Shown here: in pieces, positions 51,660-57,992 of the stretch
How the letters are laid out: each line of letters begins with the position of its first letter
How positions within the stretch are numbered: the first letter of the stretch is position 1
NCBI GenBank assembly: GCA_018336015.1
Contig: JAGXQZ010000028.1
Span: 1 to 57,992 of the forward strand
DNA from: Algoriphagus sp.
Lineage (GTDB): Bacteria; Bacteroidota; Bacteroidia; Cytophagales; Cyclobacteriaceae
DNA length: 57,992 bases
Direction of reading: 5' to 3'
Translations under genes and position numbers: made by a program
The notes under the pieces: generated by a model
Databases searched by the model: none
What the model was told of the DNA's origin: nothing
Seen by the model: the letters and a program-made list of their open reading frames with translations, nothing else

Positions 51660-52388
51660 ATGAAAAAACTACTTTTACCCCTAGCTCTACTACTTGTTTT
51701 TACAGGAGTTTCCAATGCAAGAGTTTTTGAGGAAATACCTGCCAAGAAACCTGATTTTGCCTCACTCAATGATCCAGCAACAGTCATTTCTAACTACATT
51801 AAAGCTGTGGGAGGCTTGGAAAAGGTTCAGGGAATCAAAAATGCGAGTTTGACAGGCGAGGCAAATTTTCAAGGGCAGATCATTGAAATCAAAACAGTGG
51901 CTGATGCGGAAAATGCCCGATTGATGCAATCAACTTCTTTAGGAGGAAATGTGGTCCAGAAAACATTGTTCAGCGGAGGAAAAGGCCAGATGATGGCGAT
52001 GGGTCAAGTTCAGGAGCTACCCGATGAAATGGCTTCCATGCTGAAGGTTCAGACCTATGTTTTTCCTGAAGTACATTATGAGGCTTTGGGATTCAAGCTT
52101 GCTTTCATTGGAACAGAAGATATGGACGGTGAGCAGGTTCACAAATTGGAAATCACAGCTCCAAATGGGATGGTCACCAATGAATTCTATTCGGTCAATT
52201 CAGGATTAAAATTGAAGACCAGCAGCGCTGCCACCGGTGATATCATGTACTCCGACTATCAGGAAGTGGATGGAGTAAAATTTCCGATGATGCTGACCAT
52301 CAAAAATCCAATGCTGCCTGTTGCGCTTGAGACCAAGATGAAATCAGTGAGTTTCAATCAGCAGCTTTCAGATGCTGATTTCCAATAA
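51660..52388 (+). CDS. Secreted protein homologous to the C-terminal domain of the adjacent M16 protein (LolA-like fold suspected)
   Basis: 242 residues from ATG 51660, where MKKLLLPLALLLVFTGVSNA is a signal peptide; the longer frame from 51591 overlaps the M16 stop. The mature protein aligns with residues about 465-681 of the preceding M16 protein by eye: YIKAVGGLEKVQGIKNASLT against YLTAIGGAQKVAAIKTAKIS, and TIKNPMLPVALETKMKSV against TLKSPMIPVPLEAKVTTL. Beta-rich proteins of this pattern recall LolA/outer-membrane lipoprotein-sorting folds, but that is inference. It is followed by a bidirectional terminator. Confidence 0.8.
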   Translation: MKKLLLPLALLLVFTGVSNARVFEEIPAKKPDFASLNDPATVISNYIKAVGGLEKVQGIKNASLTGEANFQGQIIEIKTVADAENARLMQSTSLGGNVVQKTLFSGGKGQMMAMGQVQELPDEMASMLKVQTYVFPEVHYEALGFKLAFIGTEDMDGEQVHKLEITAPNGMVTNEFYSVNSGLKLKTSSAATGDIMYSDYQEVDGVKFPMMLTIKNPMLPVALETKMKSVSFNQQLSDADFQ

Positions 52389-52411
52389 TTTTAGATTCTT
52401 AGTGATGAGTA

Positions 52412-52440
52412 AAAGCCTTCCAACTTGGAAGGCTTTATTA
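52412..52440. terminator. Bidirectional terminator between convergent genes
   Basis: Perfect 10-bp stem AAAGCCTTCC / GGAAGGCTTT (52412-52421, 52427-52436), 5-base loop AACTT, with A-rich and T-rich flanks on both sides. It serves the LolA-like gene (+) and the M61 gene (-), whose stop codon touches it. Confidence 0.85.
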
Positions 52441-54084
52441 TTTCATCCATCTCTCAAGAGCTGGTGTAAGGTGGTCCAATTCCAATTTCATTTCAGGGAA
52501 AAACGTGCGGCTTACCAAAGGAATAAGTACTCGAACAGTTCTTCCCAATCGGTCCAGATTCAGGTGAAGTCCACTGTTATCTTCAACCCAGTCGAGAATT
52601 TTATCATTCCTCATGACCAAGTTATGGGCGGTTGCACCTGGATGAATTTGAGTAATTACACCATCGTCAGTTTTTCTGATTCCCCAATGGTGAAGAAATC
52701 GGTCATTACCAATACGTTCAACAAGCTCCAAACCGATTTCATGTAGTAAGGACTTAAGCAGAGGGAATAGGTCTTGGTAACCAAAAACATGATTGGATAA
52801 GAAGTTCAGAGGTTCGGCTTTTTCAGGGAATTTTTCCACGATCAGTTGTTCAAAATCTTCCCATTGATAACCTATAAACGGTTTGCCGAAGCTTATCCAA
52901 GCTTGCTTCATAACCTCTGAAAGCGAGCTCCCATGTCGAATTAGCATTAAGTCAAGGCACATCGCCAAAAGGGCGCCTCTGCTGTAGATGTTGACCTTTC
53001 TGTCTGGAATACCCGAAATATACCCATCAATCCAAAGGTCAAAAGAAGACGCTGCGATGGTGTAATTTTTCCATCCAAAGTGACTGGCCTCCCGGGCTAT
53101 GATTTTTTCCAGATGTCTAAGGTAGGCAGGTAGATCATAGACCCCTGATTTCAGCAAATAGAGATCCCCCATGTAGGTGGTGACTCCTTCTAAAATCAGA
53201 CCCGCTTGGGTATAAGTTTCTTTTGAAAAATCATAGGGCAATAATTCTTTTGGTCGGATGCGGCAGACGTTCCAGGCATGGTACAGCTCGTGGCAACTGA
53301 CCCCCAAAAGCTCCTCCATTTGATGGGGATCTGTCAATGATTCGGCGGGGCCAAATGTGATGACGGTACCTCGACGGTGTTCTACCCCATGGTAATGAGG
53401 GTAAGACAAAAGTTGGAAAATAAAATGATATTCTTCTTCAGGAAATTCCCCGAAGTCCACAATCAGTCTCTTTGAGAAAGCTTCAAATCGGTTGAGGAAA
53501 AGCTCCTTTTCAAAATGAACCTCTCCGTGAATCCAAATGTGAAATAGTGTAGATTCAACCTGATACGTCCAGTGCGTGATACTCTTAGCAGCCAAAATGG
53601 TTGAATCAGCCAGCATTTGATAGCTATGGGCTTTCCACCTTGAAGTCCCGCAAGGAATTAACGTGCTTAGCTGTTCGGGGTATTCTGGAAGGTTTAAGTA
53701 AACTTCGATTTCCTGTTCACGTTGTCCCAACACTTCAAAGCAGCAATTCACCAAGTTAGCATAAACCTGCTGATCGTCTGTCCATGCACTTCCGGCATCC
53801 ATTTTTCCAGCCCAATATTCATAGGAAATAAGGATAATTTGATCAGGAGATTGAGCTAAGGTCCAACGATCTTTCGTGGTTTTTTTGAAAGGGACATGAT
53901 TTCCTTTATCATCCATTACCGAAAATTTCCGGATATTCTGGGCGTAATTAGCAAGCTGATACCTACCTGCTCTCCAGGCCGGCAACTGGAGGATAACTTC
54001 TCCTTTTGAGGAATTTTCGAAGGTAAGTTCGATCTCCAAAAACTGACTTACAGGATTCGAACACGAGATTTTAAATTGGATCAT
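52438..54084 (-). CDS. M61 family metallopeptidase (glycyl aminopeptidase type)
   Basis: 548 residues from ATG 54084. The zinc motif is SCHELYHAWN (HExxH, about residue 262-271), with the third ligand Glu in LILEGVTTYMGDLYL (about 290-304). An N-terminal beta domain (IQFKISCSNP, LPAWRAGRYQLANYAQNI) is typical of M61, and a C-terminal PDZ-like segment (TQIHPGATAHNLVMRNDKILDW) follows. There is no signal peptide, so it is probably cytoplasmic, which differs from many M61 enzymes. The longer frame to 54180 starts upstream of a perfect -7 box and is rejected. It is divergent from rpmH. Confidence 0.9.
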   Translation of the reverse strand: MIQFKISCSNPVSQFLEIELTFENSSKGEVILQLPAWRAGRYQLANYAQNIRKFSVMDDKGNHVPFKKTTKDRWTLAQSPDQIILISYEYWAGKMDAGSAWTDDQQVYANLVNCCFEVLGQREQEIEVYLNLPEYPEQLSTLIPCGTSRWKAHSYQMLADSTILAAKSITHWTYQVESTLFHIWIHGEVHFEKELFLNRFEAFSKRLIVDFGEFPEEEYHFIFQLLSYPHYHGVEHRRGTVITFGPAESLTDPHQMEELLGVSCHELYHAWNVCRIRPKELLPYDFSKETYTQAGLILEGVTTYMGDLYLLKSGVYDLPAYLRHLEKIIAREASHFGWKNYTIAASSFDLWIDGYISGIPDRKVNIYSRGALLAMCLDLMLIRHGSSLSEVMKQAWISFGKPFIGYQWEDFEQLIVEKFPEKAEPLNFLSNHVFGYQDLFPLLKSLLHEIGLELVERIGNDRFLHHWGIRKTDDGVITQIHPGATAHNLVMRNDKILDWVEDNSGLHLNLDRLGRTVRVLIPLVSRTFFPEMKLELDHLTPALERWMK

Positions 54085-54107
54085 GGCTTTTTGCTTGATG
54101 CTCACAA

Positions 54108-54115
54108 CAAATGTA
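54108..54115 (-). promoter_or_regulatory. M61 gene promoter -7 element (fixes the start codon)
   Basis: TACATTTG on the minus strand, perfect TAnnTTTG, 23 bases before ATG 54084. Its presence inside the longer frame shows that start (54180) is not used. Confidence 0.5.
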
Positions 54116-54124
54116 GATCTCTGA

Positions 54125-54155
54125 TTTGTATTTAAAGAAATGGTGCATATCTTTG
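54125..54155 (+). promoter_or_regulatory. rpmH-rnpA promoter
   Basis: -33 TTTG (54125-54128), 19-base spacer, -7 TATCTTTG (54148-54155): a complete match to the Bacteroidota sigma-A promoter. The -33 part lies only 9 bases from the divergent M61 -7 box, so the two polymerase sites overlap. Confidence 0.8.
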
Positions 54156-54221
54156 CAGTCCTTTTTGAGGCCAAACTCAATCAGGACAGTCAAGGGAGCA
54201 AATAGATAAAGATATTCGATC

Positions 54222-54380
54222 ATGAAAAGAACATTCCAGCCTTCTCGCAGAAAAAGAAAAAACAAGCATGGTTTCAGAGAAAGAATGGCTACTGCTAATG
54301 GTAGAAGAGTTTTGAGAGCCAGAAGAGCAAAAGGTAGACATAAGTTAACTGTGTCTGACGAAAAGACATTGAAGAAGTAA
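54222..54380 (+). CDS. rpmH: 50S ribosomal protein L34
   Basis: 52 residues, very basic, beginning [18 protein letters not shown] and continuing [18 protein letters not shown], the L34 signature. Short, so easily missed by frame callers. It forms part of the large ribosomal subunit around 23S rRNA. It is followed after 48 bases by rnpA, the usual bacterial rpmH-rnpA order. A strong promoter lies 67 bases upstream. Confidence 0.97.
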   Translation: MKRTFQPSRRKRKNKHGFRERMATANGRRVLRARRAKGRHKLTVSDEKTLKK

Positions 54381-54428
54381 TTCTTTGGATGGCATTTCGT
54401 ATGTTCACATACGAATAAAGTCCTTGCG

Positions 54429-54821
54429 ATGAATTTCAAACTTCCAAAATCTGAACGGCTTCATGCCGAAAAGCTTATCAAGGAACTTTTTAACGAAGGT
54501 TCCTCTTTTTTTTTGTACCCTTTCAAAGTGGTTTTTTTAGTAAAACAGGAGCTTGAAGATCTGCCAAACCAAGTATTGTTTTCAGTTTCAAAAAAGAAGA
54601 TCAAAAAAGCTTCTGGAAGGAATTTTATCAAAAGAAGATTGAAAGAAACTTACAGATTGAATAAGCAGCTTCTTTCTAAAAAAGGAATTTTTTTGGGCTT
54701 TATATTTGTTGGAAACCCAGAAATGAGTTTTTCCGAAATTGAGCCCAAAATGAAGTTGGCACTGGATAGACTTCAAAAGGAATTATCCCAAAATCACTCC
54801 AATGATGATTCAAAAATTTAA
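54429..54821 (+). CDS. rnpA: Ribonuclease P protein component
   Basis: 130 residues, basic. It binds the RNase P RNA and helps mature pre-tRNA 5' ends. The RNR signature is present as SGRNFIKRRLKE (about 62-73), preceded by the VLFSVSKKKIKKA strand, and the N-terminal LPKSERL matches the family start. It is in the rpmH-rnpA order with L34, and the stop overlaps the start of the ctpA-type gene by 20 bases, so the operon continues into a protease gene. Confidence 0.95.
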   Translation: MNFKLPKSERLHAEKLIKELFNEGSSFFLYPFKVVFLVKQELEDLPNQVLFSVSKKKIKKASGRNFIKRRLKETYRLNKQLLSKKGIFLGFIFVGNPEMSFSEIEPKMKLALDRLQKELSQNHSNDDSKI

Positions 54822-56466
54822 AAAGCCGGTCATTTTTATCCCGGTCACGCTAGCTCTCTTTTTGGGAGTTTTTGCATTTCAGTTCAAGAACGACAAGCTT
54901 TTTGCAATAGCGAAAAACATTGACATTTTCGCAACCCTCATTCGGGAGTTGGACTCGTATTATGTAGACGAAATTAATCCCGATGAATTGGTGACTGTCG
55001 GGATCAATGCCATGTTGGAAGAGCTTGATCCGTATACTGAATTTATTCCTGAAGAGGAATCGGATGATTTTCGAATGCTTACCACAGGAGAATATGCAGG
55101 AGTCGGGGCCTTGATTGGAAACCGAGGAGGCGGAAATGTGATCCTGATGCCATACACAGGTTTCCCCGCCCAAAATGCAGGATTGAAAATTGCAGATTTC
55201 ATTCTGAAGATAGATTCCCTGGATGTTTCAAAAAAATCCACATCTGAAGTTTCTGAATTGCTCAAAGGTCCTGCCAATACTTCCGTAAAGGTGACTGTAA
55301 AAAGGAACTTGGATACGCTTCAATTTTCATTGGTTAGGAAGAAGATAAGTCTCAAGAATGTGCCTTTTTACGGAAAACTGGATGATAAAACAGGATACAT
55401 CAAGCTGGCTGATTTTACTACTAATGCCTCATCTGAAGTCAGGAATGCCTTGGTGGCCTTAAAGGCACAAGGAGCTGACCGGTTGATTTTGGATTTAAGG
55501 GACAATCCGGGAGGATTGCTCAATGAAGCGGTGGAGATTGTCAATCTTTTTATTCCAAAAGGAAGGGAAGTAGTAAAGACGATTGGTAAGCTTCAAAATG
55601 TAAATTATGCCTACAAAACCACGAAGACTCCTATAGATAAGGAAATTCCATTGGTGGTATTGATTAATGAGCGAAGTGCTTCCGCTGCCGAAATTGTAGC
55701 GGGTGCACTTCAGGATTATGATCGTGCTGTTTTGGTTGGCAGGAAGTCCTTTGGAAAAGGCCTAGTTCAAACGACCATCCCACTTACTTACAATGCTCAG
55801 GCAAAAATAACCACTGCCAAATACTATATCCCAAGTGGGCGTTGTATCCAAGCCATCGATTATGCGCAGTTCAGAGAAAACGGGTCAGTCACTACCGTGC
55901 CCGATTCACTTAGAAAGGCATTCAAGACAGCCAATGGAAGGACCGTTTTGGATGGAGCAGGTATCGAGCCTGATGAAAAAGTTGCTGAGGTTACCTACGC
56001 ACCGATTTCATATACCCTCGTGACGGGAAATCATGTCTTTGATTTTGCTACTGACTTTTTCTACAGAAATAAAACCATTAGTAATCCTAAGTCTTTTGAA
56101 GTTTCTGATCAAGAATATGAAGCTTTTAAAAAGTTTTTGGTAGGAAAGGATTATGACTACACGACCTATACCGAGAAGTCTGTTCAGGATTTGGAAAAGT
56201 ATGTTTCAAAAGAGCCTTACTACGAAGAAATCAAATCACAGCTTGAGGCTATCAAATCAAAGGTGAATCATAGCAAAGAAAATGATTTGGACACCCACAA
56301 AAAGGAGGTAAGGAAGATCCTAAGAGAAGAGATTATTTCGAGGTATTACTTTCAAGAAGGAATGATTGAGGCAGGGTTATATGATGATCCTGCGGTGGAG
56401 CTTGCAAAAAGCTATTTGAACAATCCTGTCAAAATCAGCAAAACATTGACCGCTTCAGTGAAATAA
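54802..56466 (+). CDS. S41 family C-terminal processing peptidase
   Basis: 554 residues. An N-terminal membrane anchor or signal (about 8-26), a PDZ domain (about 90-185; GEYAGVGALIG, ILKIDSLDV) and the S41 protease domain (about 185-360) follow in order. The catalytic Ser lies in NERSASAAEIVAG (about residue 290) and the Lys in GKSFGKGLVQ (about 315), with DLRDNPGGLL between. Such periplasmic proteases trim or degrade proteins from the C-terminus. The C-terminal 150 residues are helical and charged, probably a CtpA-type extension. It overlaps rnpA by 20 bases and is followed after 2 bases by tsaB. Confidence 0.92.
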   Translation: MMIQKFKKPVIFIPVTLALFLGVFAFQFKNDKLFAIAKNIDIFATLIRELDSYYVDEINPDELVTVGINAMLEELDPYTEFIPEEESDDFRMLTTGEYAGVGALIGNRGGGNVILMPYTGFPAQNAGLKIADFILKIDSLDVSKKSTSEVSELLKGPANTSVKVTVKRNLDTLQFSLVRKKISLKNVPFYGKLDDKTGYIKLADFTTNASSEVRNALVALKAQGADRLILDLRDNPGGLLNEAVEIVNLFIPKGREVVKTIGKLQNVNYAYKTTKTPIDKEIPLVVLINERSASAAEIVAGALQDYDRAVLVGRKSFGKGLVQTTIPLTYNAQAKITTAKYYIPSGRCIQAIDYAQFRENGSVTTVPDSLRKAFKTANGRTVLDGAGIEPDEKVAEVTYAPISYTLVTGNHVFDFATDFFYRNKTISNPKSFEVSDQEYEAFKKFLVGKDYDYTTYTEKSVQDLEKYVSKEPYYEEIKSQLEAIKSKVNHSKENDLDTHKKEVRKILREEIISRYYFQEGMIEAGLYDDPAVELAKSYLNNPVKISKTLTASVK

Positions 56467-56468
56467 GT

Positions 56469-57158
56469 ATGCCTGTTATTCTTTCTATAGAGACATCTAC
56501 CTCCATTTGTTCTGTTGCGGTGCATCAGGATGGAGCGTTGATTTCGTTGAAAGAGTTAAATGAATCTGGTGCTCATTCCGAAAAGTTGATGGGCATGATT
56601 GATTCTGTGCTTTTGGAGGCGGACTTGGAATATGCTCAGCTTGACGCCCTTGCTGTTTCAGAAGGTCCGGGATCTTACACGGGTTTACGGATTGGAGTTT
56701 CTACAGCCAAAGGTTTAGCGTATGCTTTGGAAAAGCCTATCATTGGAATCAATACGTTGCAAGCAATTGCATCTTCGAGAGATTACCAGAAAGATGAGAT
56801 AGGAATAGCGGTCTTAGACGCACGCCGAATGGAGGTTTACAGTCAGGCTTTTGGTCAAAATCTCACCGAGCTCAGTCCGATAGAATCGGTTATTTTGGAT
56901 GATGATGCCTATTCATCTTACCTAAGGTCATATAAGGTATATTTTAGTGGAGATGCTGTAGAGAAGGTGAAGAGTGTGATCAATCATGAGAATGCCGTTT
57001 TCTTAGAAAATGCTGGACTGTCGGCTAACCATTTGGGCAAATTGGCATTTCAGAAATTCGTGTTAGGCGACTTTGAAGATATCGCCTATTTCGTGCCGAA
57101 TTATTTGAAAGAATTCAAAGCACTTCAATCCAAAAAGAACCCTTTATTGAACTTATGA
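56469..57158 (+). CDS. tsaB: tRNA threonylcarbamoyladenosine biosynthesis protein TsaB
   Basis: 229 residues of the ASKHA fold. ILSIETSTSICSVAV is the N-terminal phosphate-like strand and SEGPGSYTGLRIGVSTAKGLA (about 66-86) is the TsaB/YeaZ signature. It supports TsaD in adding t6A to tRNA position 37 (TsaD, TsaE and TsaC are not in the window). It starts 2 bases after the S41 gene and its last 4 bases overlap the DUF2480 gene. Confidence 0.95.
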   Translation: MPVILSIETSTSICSVAVHQDGALISLKELNESGAHSEKLMGMIDSVLLEADLEYAQLDALAVSEGPGSYTGLRIGVSTAKGLAYALEKPIIGINTLQAIASSRDYQKDEIGIAVLDARRMEVYSQAFGQNLTELSPIESVILDDDAYSSYLRSYKVYFSGDAVEKVKSVINHENAVFLENAGLSANHLGKLAFQKFVLGDFEDIAYFVPNYLKEFKALQSKKNPLLNL

Positions 57159-57664
57159 GCGAAATTGTAAATCGAGTGGCCTCCAGTCCTATTCTGTCAA
57201 TAAACATGGAGGAGTTTTATCCTCAAGAGGAGAGGATGATTTTTGATTTGAAGGGATTTCTTTTTCAAGAGTTGATTTTACGAGAGAAAGATTTTCGACA
57301 AGCTCTAAAAGAATTGAATTGGTCTCTTTATTCTGATAAATGGGTAGCAGTAACTTGTACCGCAGATGCTATTGTTCCGACTTGGGCATATATGCTAGTT
57401 TGTACTTATTTGGAGGGAGTTTCTAGGGGATATGTTGTTGGGGACCTAATTATGCTGGAGCAACACATTGCAGAAATTACATTAAGCGCCATCAATCCTA
57501 GTGATTTTAAAGATCGACCAGTTGTGATCAAGGGCTGTTCTAAATTTCCGATTCCACTTTTTGCTTATGGTCGTTTGGTTTCATTGCTTCAACGTGAAGC
57601 CAGAAGCTTAATGTTTGGAGAACCCTGCAGTACTGTTCCTCTTTTTAAAAAAGGAAAGTCCTGA
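57155..57664 (+). CDS. DUF2480 family protein
   Basis: 169 residues, no signal peptide. It follows the DUF2480 pattern as I recall it: MSEIVNRVASSPI, LREKDFRQALKELNWSLY, CTADAIVPTWAYMLV, VVIKGCSKFPIP and MFGEPCSTVPLFKK, with paired cysteines in TCT and KGC. Function unknown; the family is widespread in Bacteroidota. It overlaps tsaB by 4 bases (ATGA), so it is translated with it and ends the rpmH operon. The next transcription unit is the rRNA operon. Confidence 0.85.
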   Translation: MSEIVNRVASSPILSINMEEFYPQEERMIFDLKGFLFQELILREKDFRQALKELNWSLYSDKWVAVTCTADAIVPTWAYMLVCTYLEGVSRGYVVGDLIMLEQHIAEITLSAINPSDFKDRPVVIKGCSKFPIPLFAYGRLVSLLQREARSLMFGEPCSTVPLFKKGKS

Positions 57665-57721
57665 TTTTTAAACAGTAAAAACGGAATCAGAAAAAGTTTG
57701 ATTTTTTTGTTTGAGAAAGGC

Positions 57722-57752
57722 TTGCGTAATCCATTTGCCTCTTCTATGTTTG
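57722..57752 (+). promoter_or_regulatory. rRNA operon promoter P1
   Basis: -33 TTG (57722-57724), 20-base spacer, -7 TATGTTTG (57745-57752, perfect TAnnTTTG), followed by CACTCCC. A T-rich stretch lies upstream. Its position 58 bases after the last gene and before an rRNA-type leader points to an rRNA promoter. Confidence 0.7.
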
Positions 57753-57838
57753 CACTCCCATTCAGGAATAAGGCCTGAAGGAAATTGAAAAAAGAGTTAA
57801 AAGCGAAGAAAAAAAGGAGAAAATTTTCTCTCGGATTT

Positions 57839-57868
57839 TTGGAAAGAAAAAACAAAATCCGATCTTTG
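57839..57868 (+). promoter_or_regulatory. rRNA operon promoter P2
   Basis: -33 TTTTTG (ending 57841), 19-base spacer, -7 GATCTTTG (57861-57868), followed by CACTCGC. It repeats the P1 layout, including CTTTGCACTC / GTTTGCACTC. The perfect inverted repeat TCGGATTTT / AAAATCCGA (57831-57839, 57854-57862) overlaps both boxes. Confidence 0.55.
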
Positions 57869-57918
57869 CACTCGCTTTCGGAATAACGGTTCCGACAATC
57901 TTTCGAATGAGAAAGACA

Positions 57919-57929
57919 AGTTCTTTGAA
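57919..57929 (+). promoter_or_regulatory. boxA-like antitermination site in the rRNA leader
   Basis: AGTTCTTTGAA resembles the boxA element (TGCTCTTTA) of rRNA leaders. It is followed by AGTGATGTAAGGCG, a sequence of the kind found before 16S in Bacteroidota. The 16S gene itself is beyond the window end. Confidence 0.5.
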
Positions 57930-57992
57930 GTGATGTAAGGCGAAAAAGAAATAACCTGAGGAGAGGAGTTTATGATTTATAGTTTAGATCAT

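Noticed and set aside
54085..54180. N-terminal extension of the M61 peptidase
   Set aside because: The region contains perfect -7 promoter boxes on both strands and does not match M61 N-termini.

Overview
The window looks like chromosomal DNA of a Bacteroidota bacterium, most likely order Cytophagales and close to Cyclobacteriaceae/Algoriphagus (placement by gene content, not by a search). Evidence: many TAnnTTTG -7 promoter elements and little Shine-Dalgarno signal; a DNA polymerase III alpha subunit fused to a proofreading exonuclease; a CarboxypepD_reg/TonB-receptor-like barrel next to a GLPGLI protein; 6-bladed beta-propeller lipoproteins; a fused E1 alpha/beta 2-oxoacid dehydrogenase; a DUF2480 gene. 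It starts in the 3' end of a 23S rRNA and ends in the promoter/leader of what should be another rRNA operon on the same strand. It may therefore be a whole draft contig bounded by rrn repeats.

Layout. 1-356: 23S end, 5S and terminator. 375-15186 (mostly - strand): a TolB-like protein, selD-mnmH (tRNA selenouridine), trxA, dnaE, a GLPGLI/outer-membrane receptor pair, and an overlapping glycosyltransferase / ECF sigma / rsmG operon. 15310-18432 (+): tgt, an LptF/G-type permease and an EamA transporter. 18433-19239 (-): ispE. 19558-31069 (+): a nine-gene branched-chain amino acid operon, ilvD-ilvB-ilvN-ilvC-leuA-leuC-leuD-cimA-leuB. It is preceded by what reads as a complete transcription attenuator: an 18-residue leader peptide (10 Leu/Ile/Val), an antiterminator and a terminator. 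The second LeuA-like enzyme is a Leptospira-type citramalate synthase, so isoleucine is probably made from pyruvate using LeuCD and LeuB, with no threonine deaminase in the operon.

31070-36250 is accessory. An AT-rich block (small Cys-containing secreted peptide, beta-propeller lipoprotein, unknown secreted protein) lies between two near-identical terminators and next to a decayed copy of the leuB 3' end. A minus-strand block then carries an overlapping MntA-HepT-Mrr unit and a PIN-domain gene overlapping an unknown 92-residue gene, probably a small defence / toxin-antitoxin island. A second peptide plus beta-propeller pair is at 44006-45488; its peptide gene seems to lack a normal start codon.

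36254-52388 holds mostly ordinary genes (truA, a sulfatase, a GNAT, fused E1 dehydrogenase, rimO, a GNAT-fold protein, a PfkB kinase, two M16 peptidases and a protein homologous to the extra C-terminal domain of the second). They are separated by unusual 'word-like' palindromic spacers. 52438-57664: an M61 peptidase divergent from rpmH-rnpA, then a ctpA-type protease, tsaB and a DUF2480 gene. 57665-57992: tandem rRNA promoters and a boxA-like leader.

All calls were made by reading the sequence and recalling family motifs; no search or alignment was run. No CRISPR array, transposase, prophage or tRNA gene was seen.
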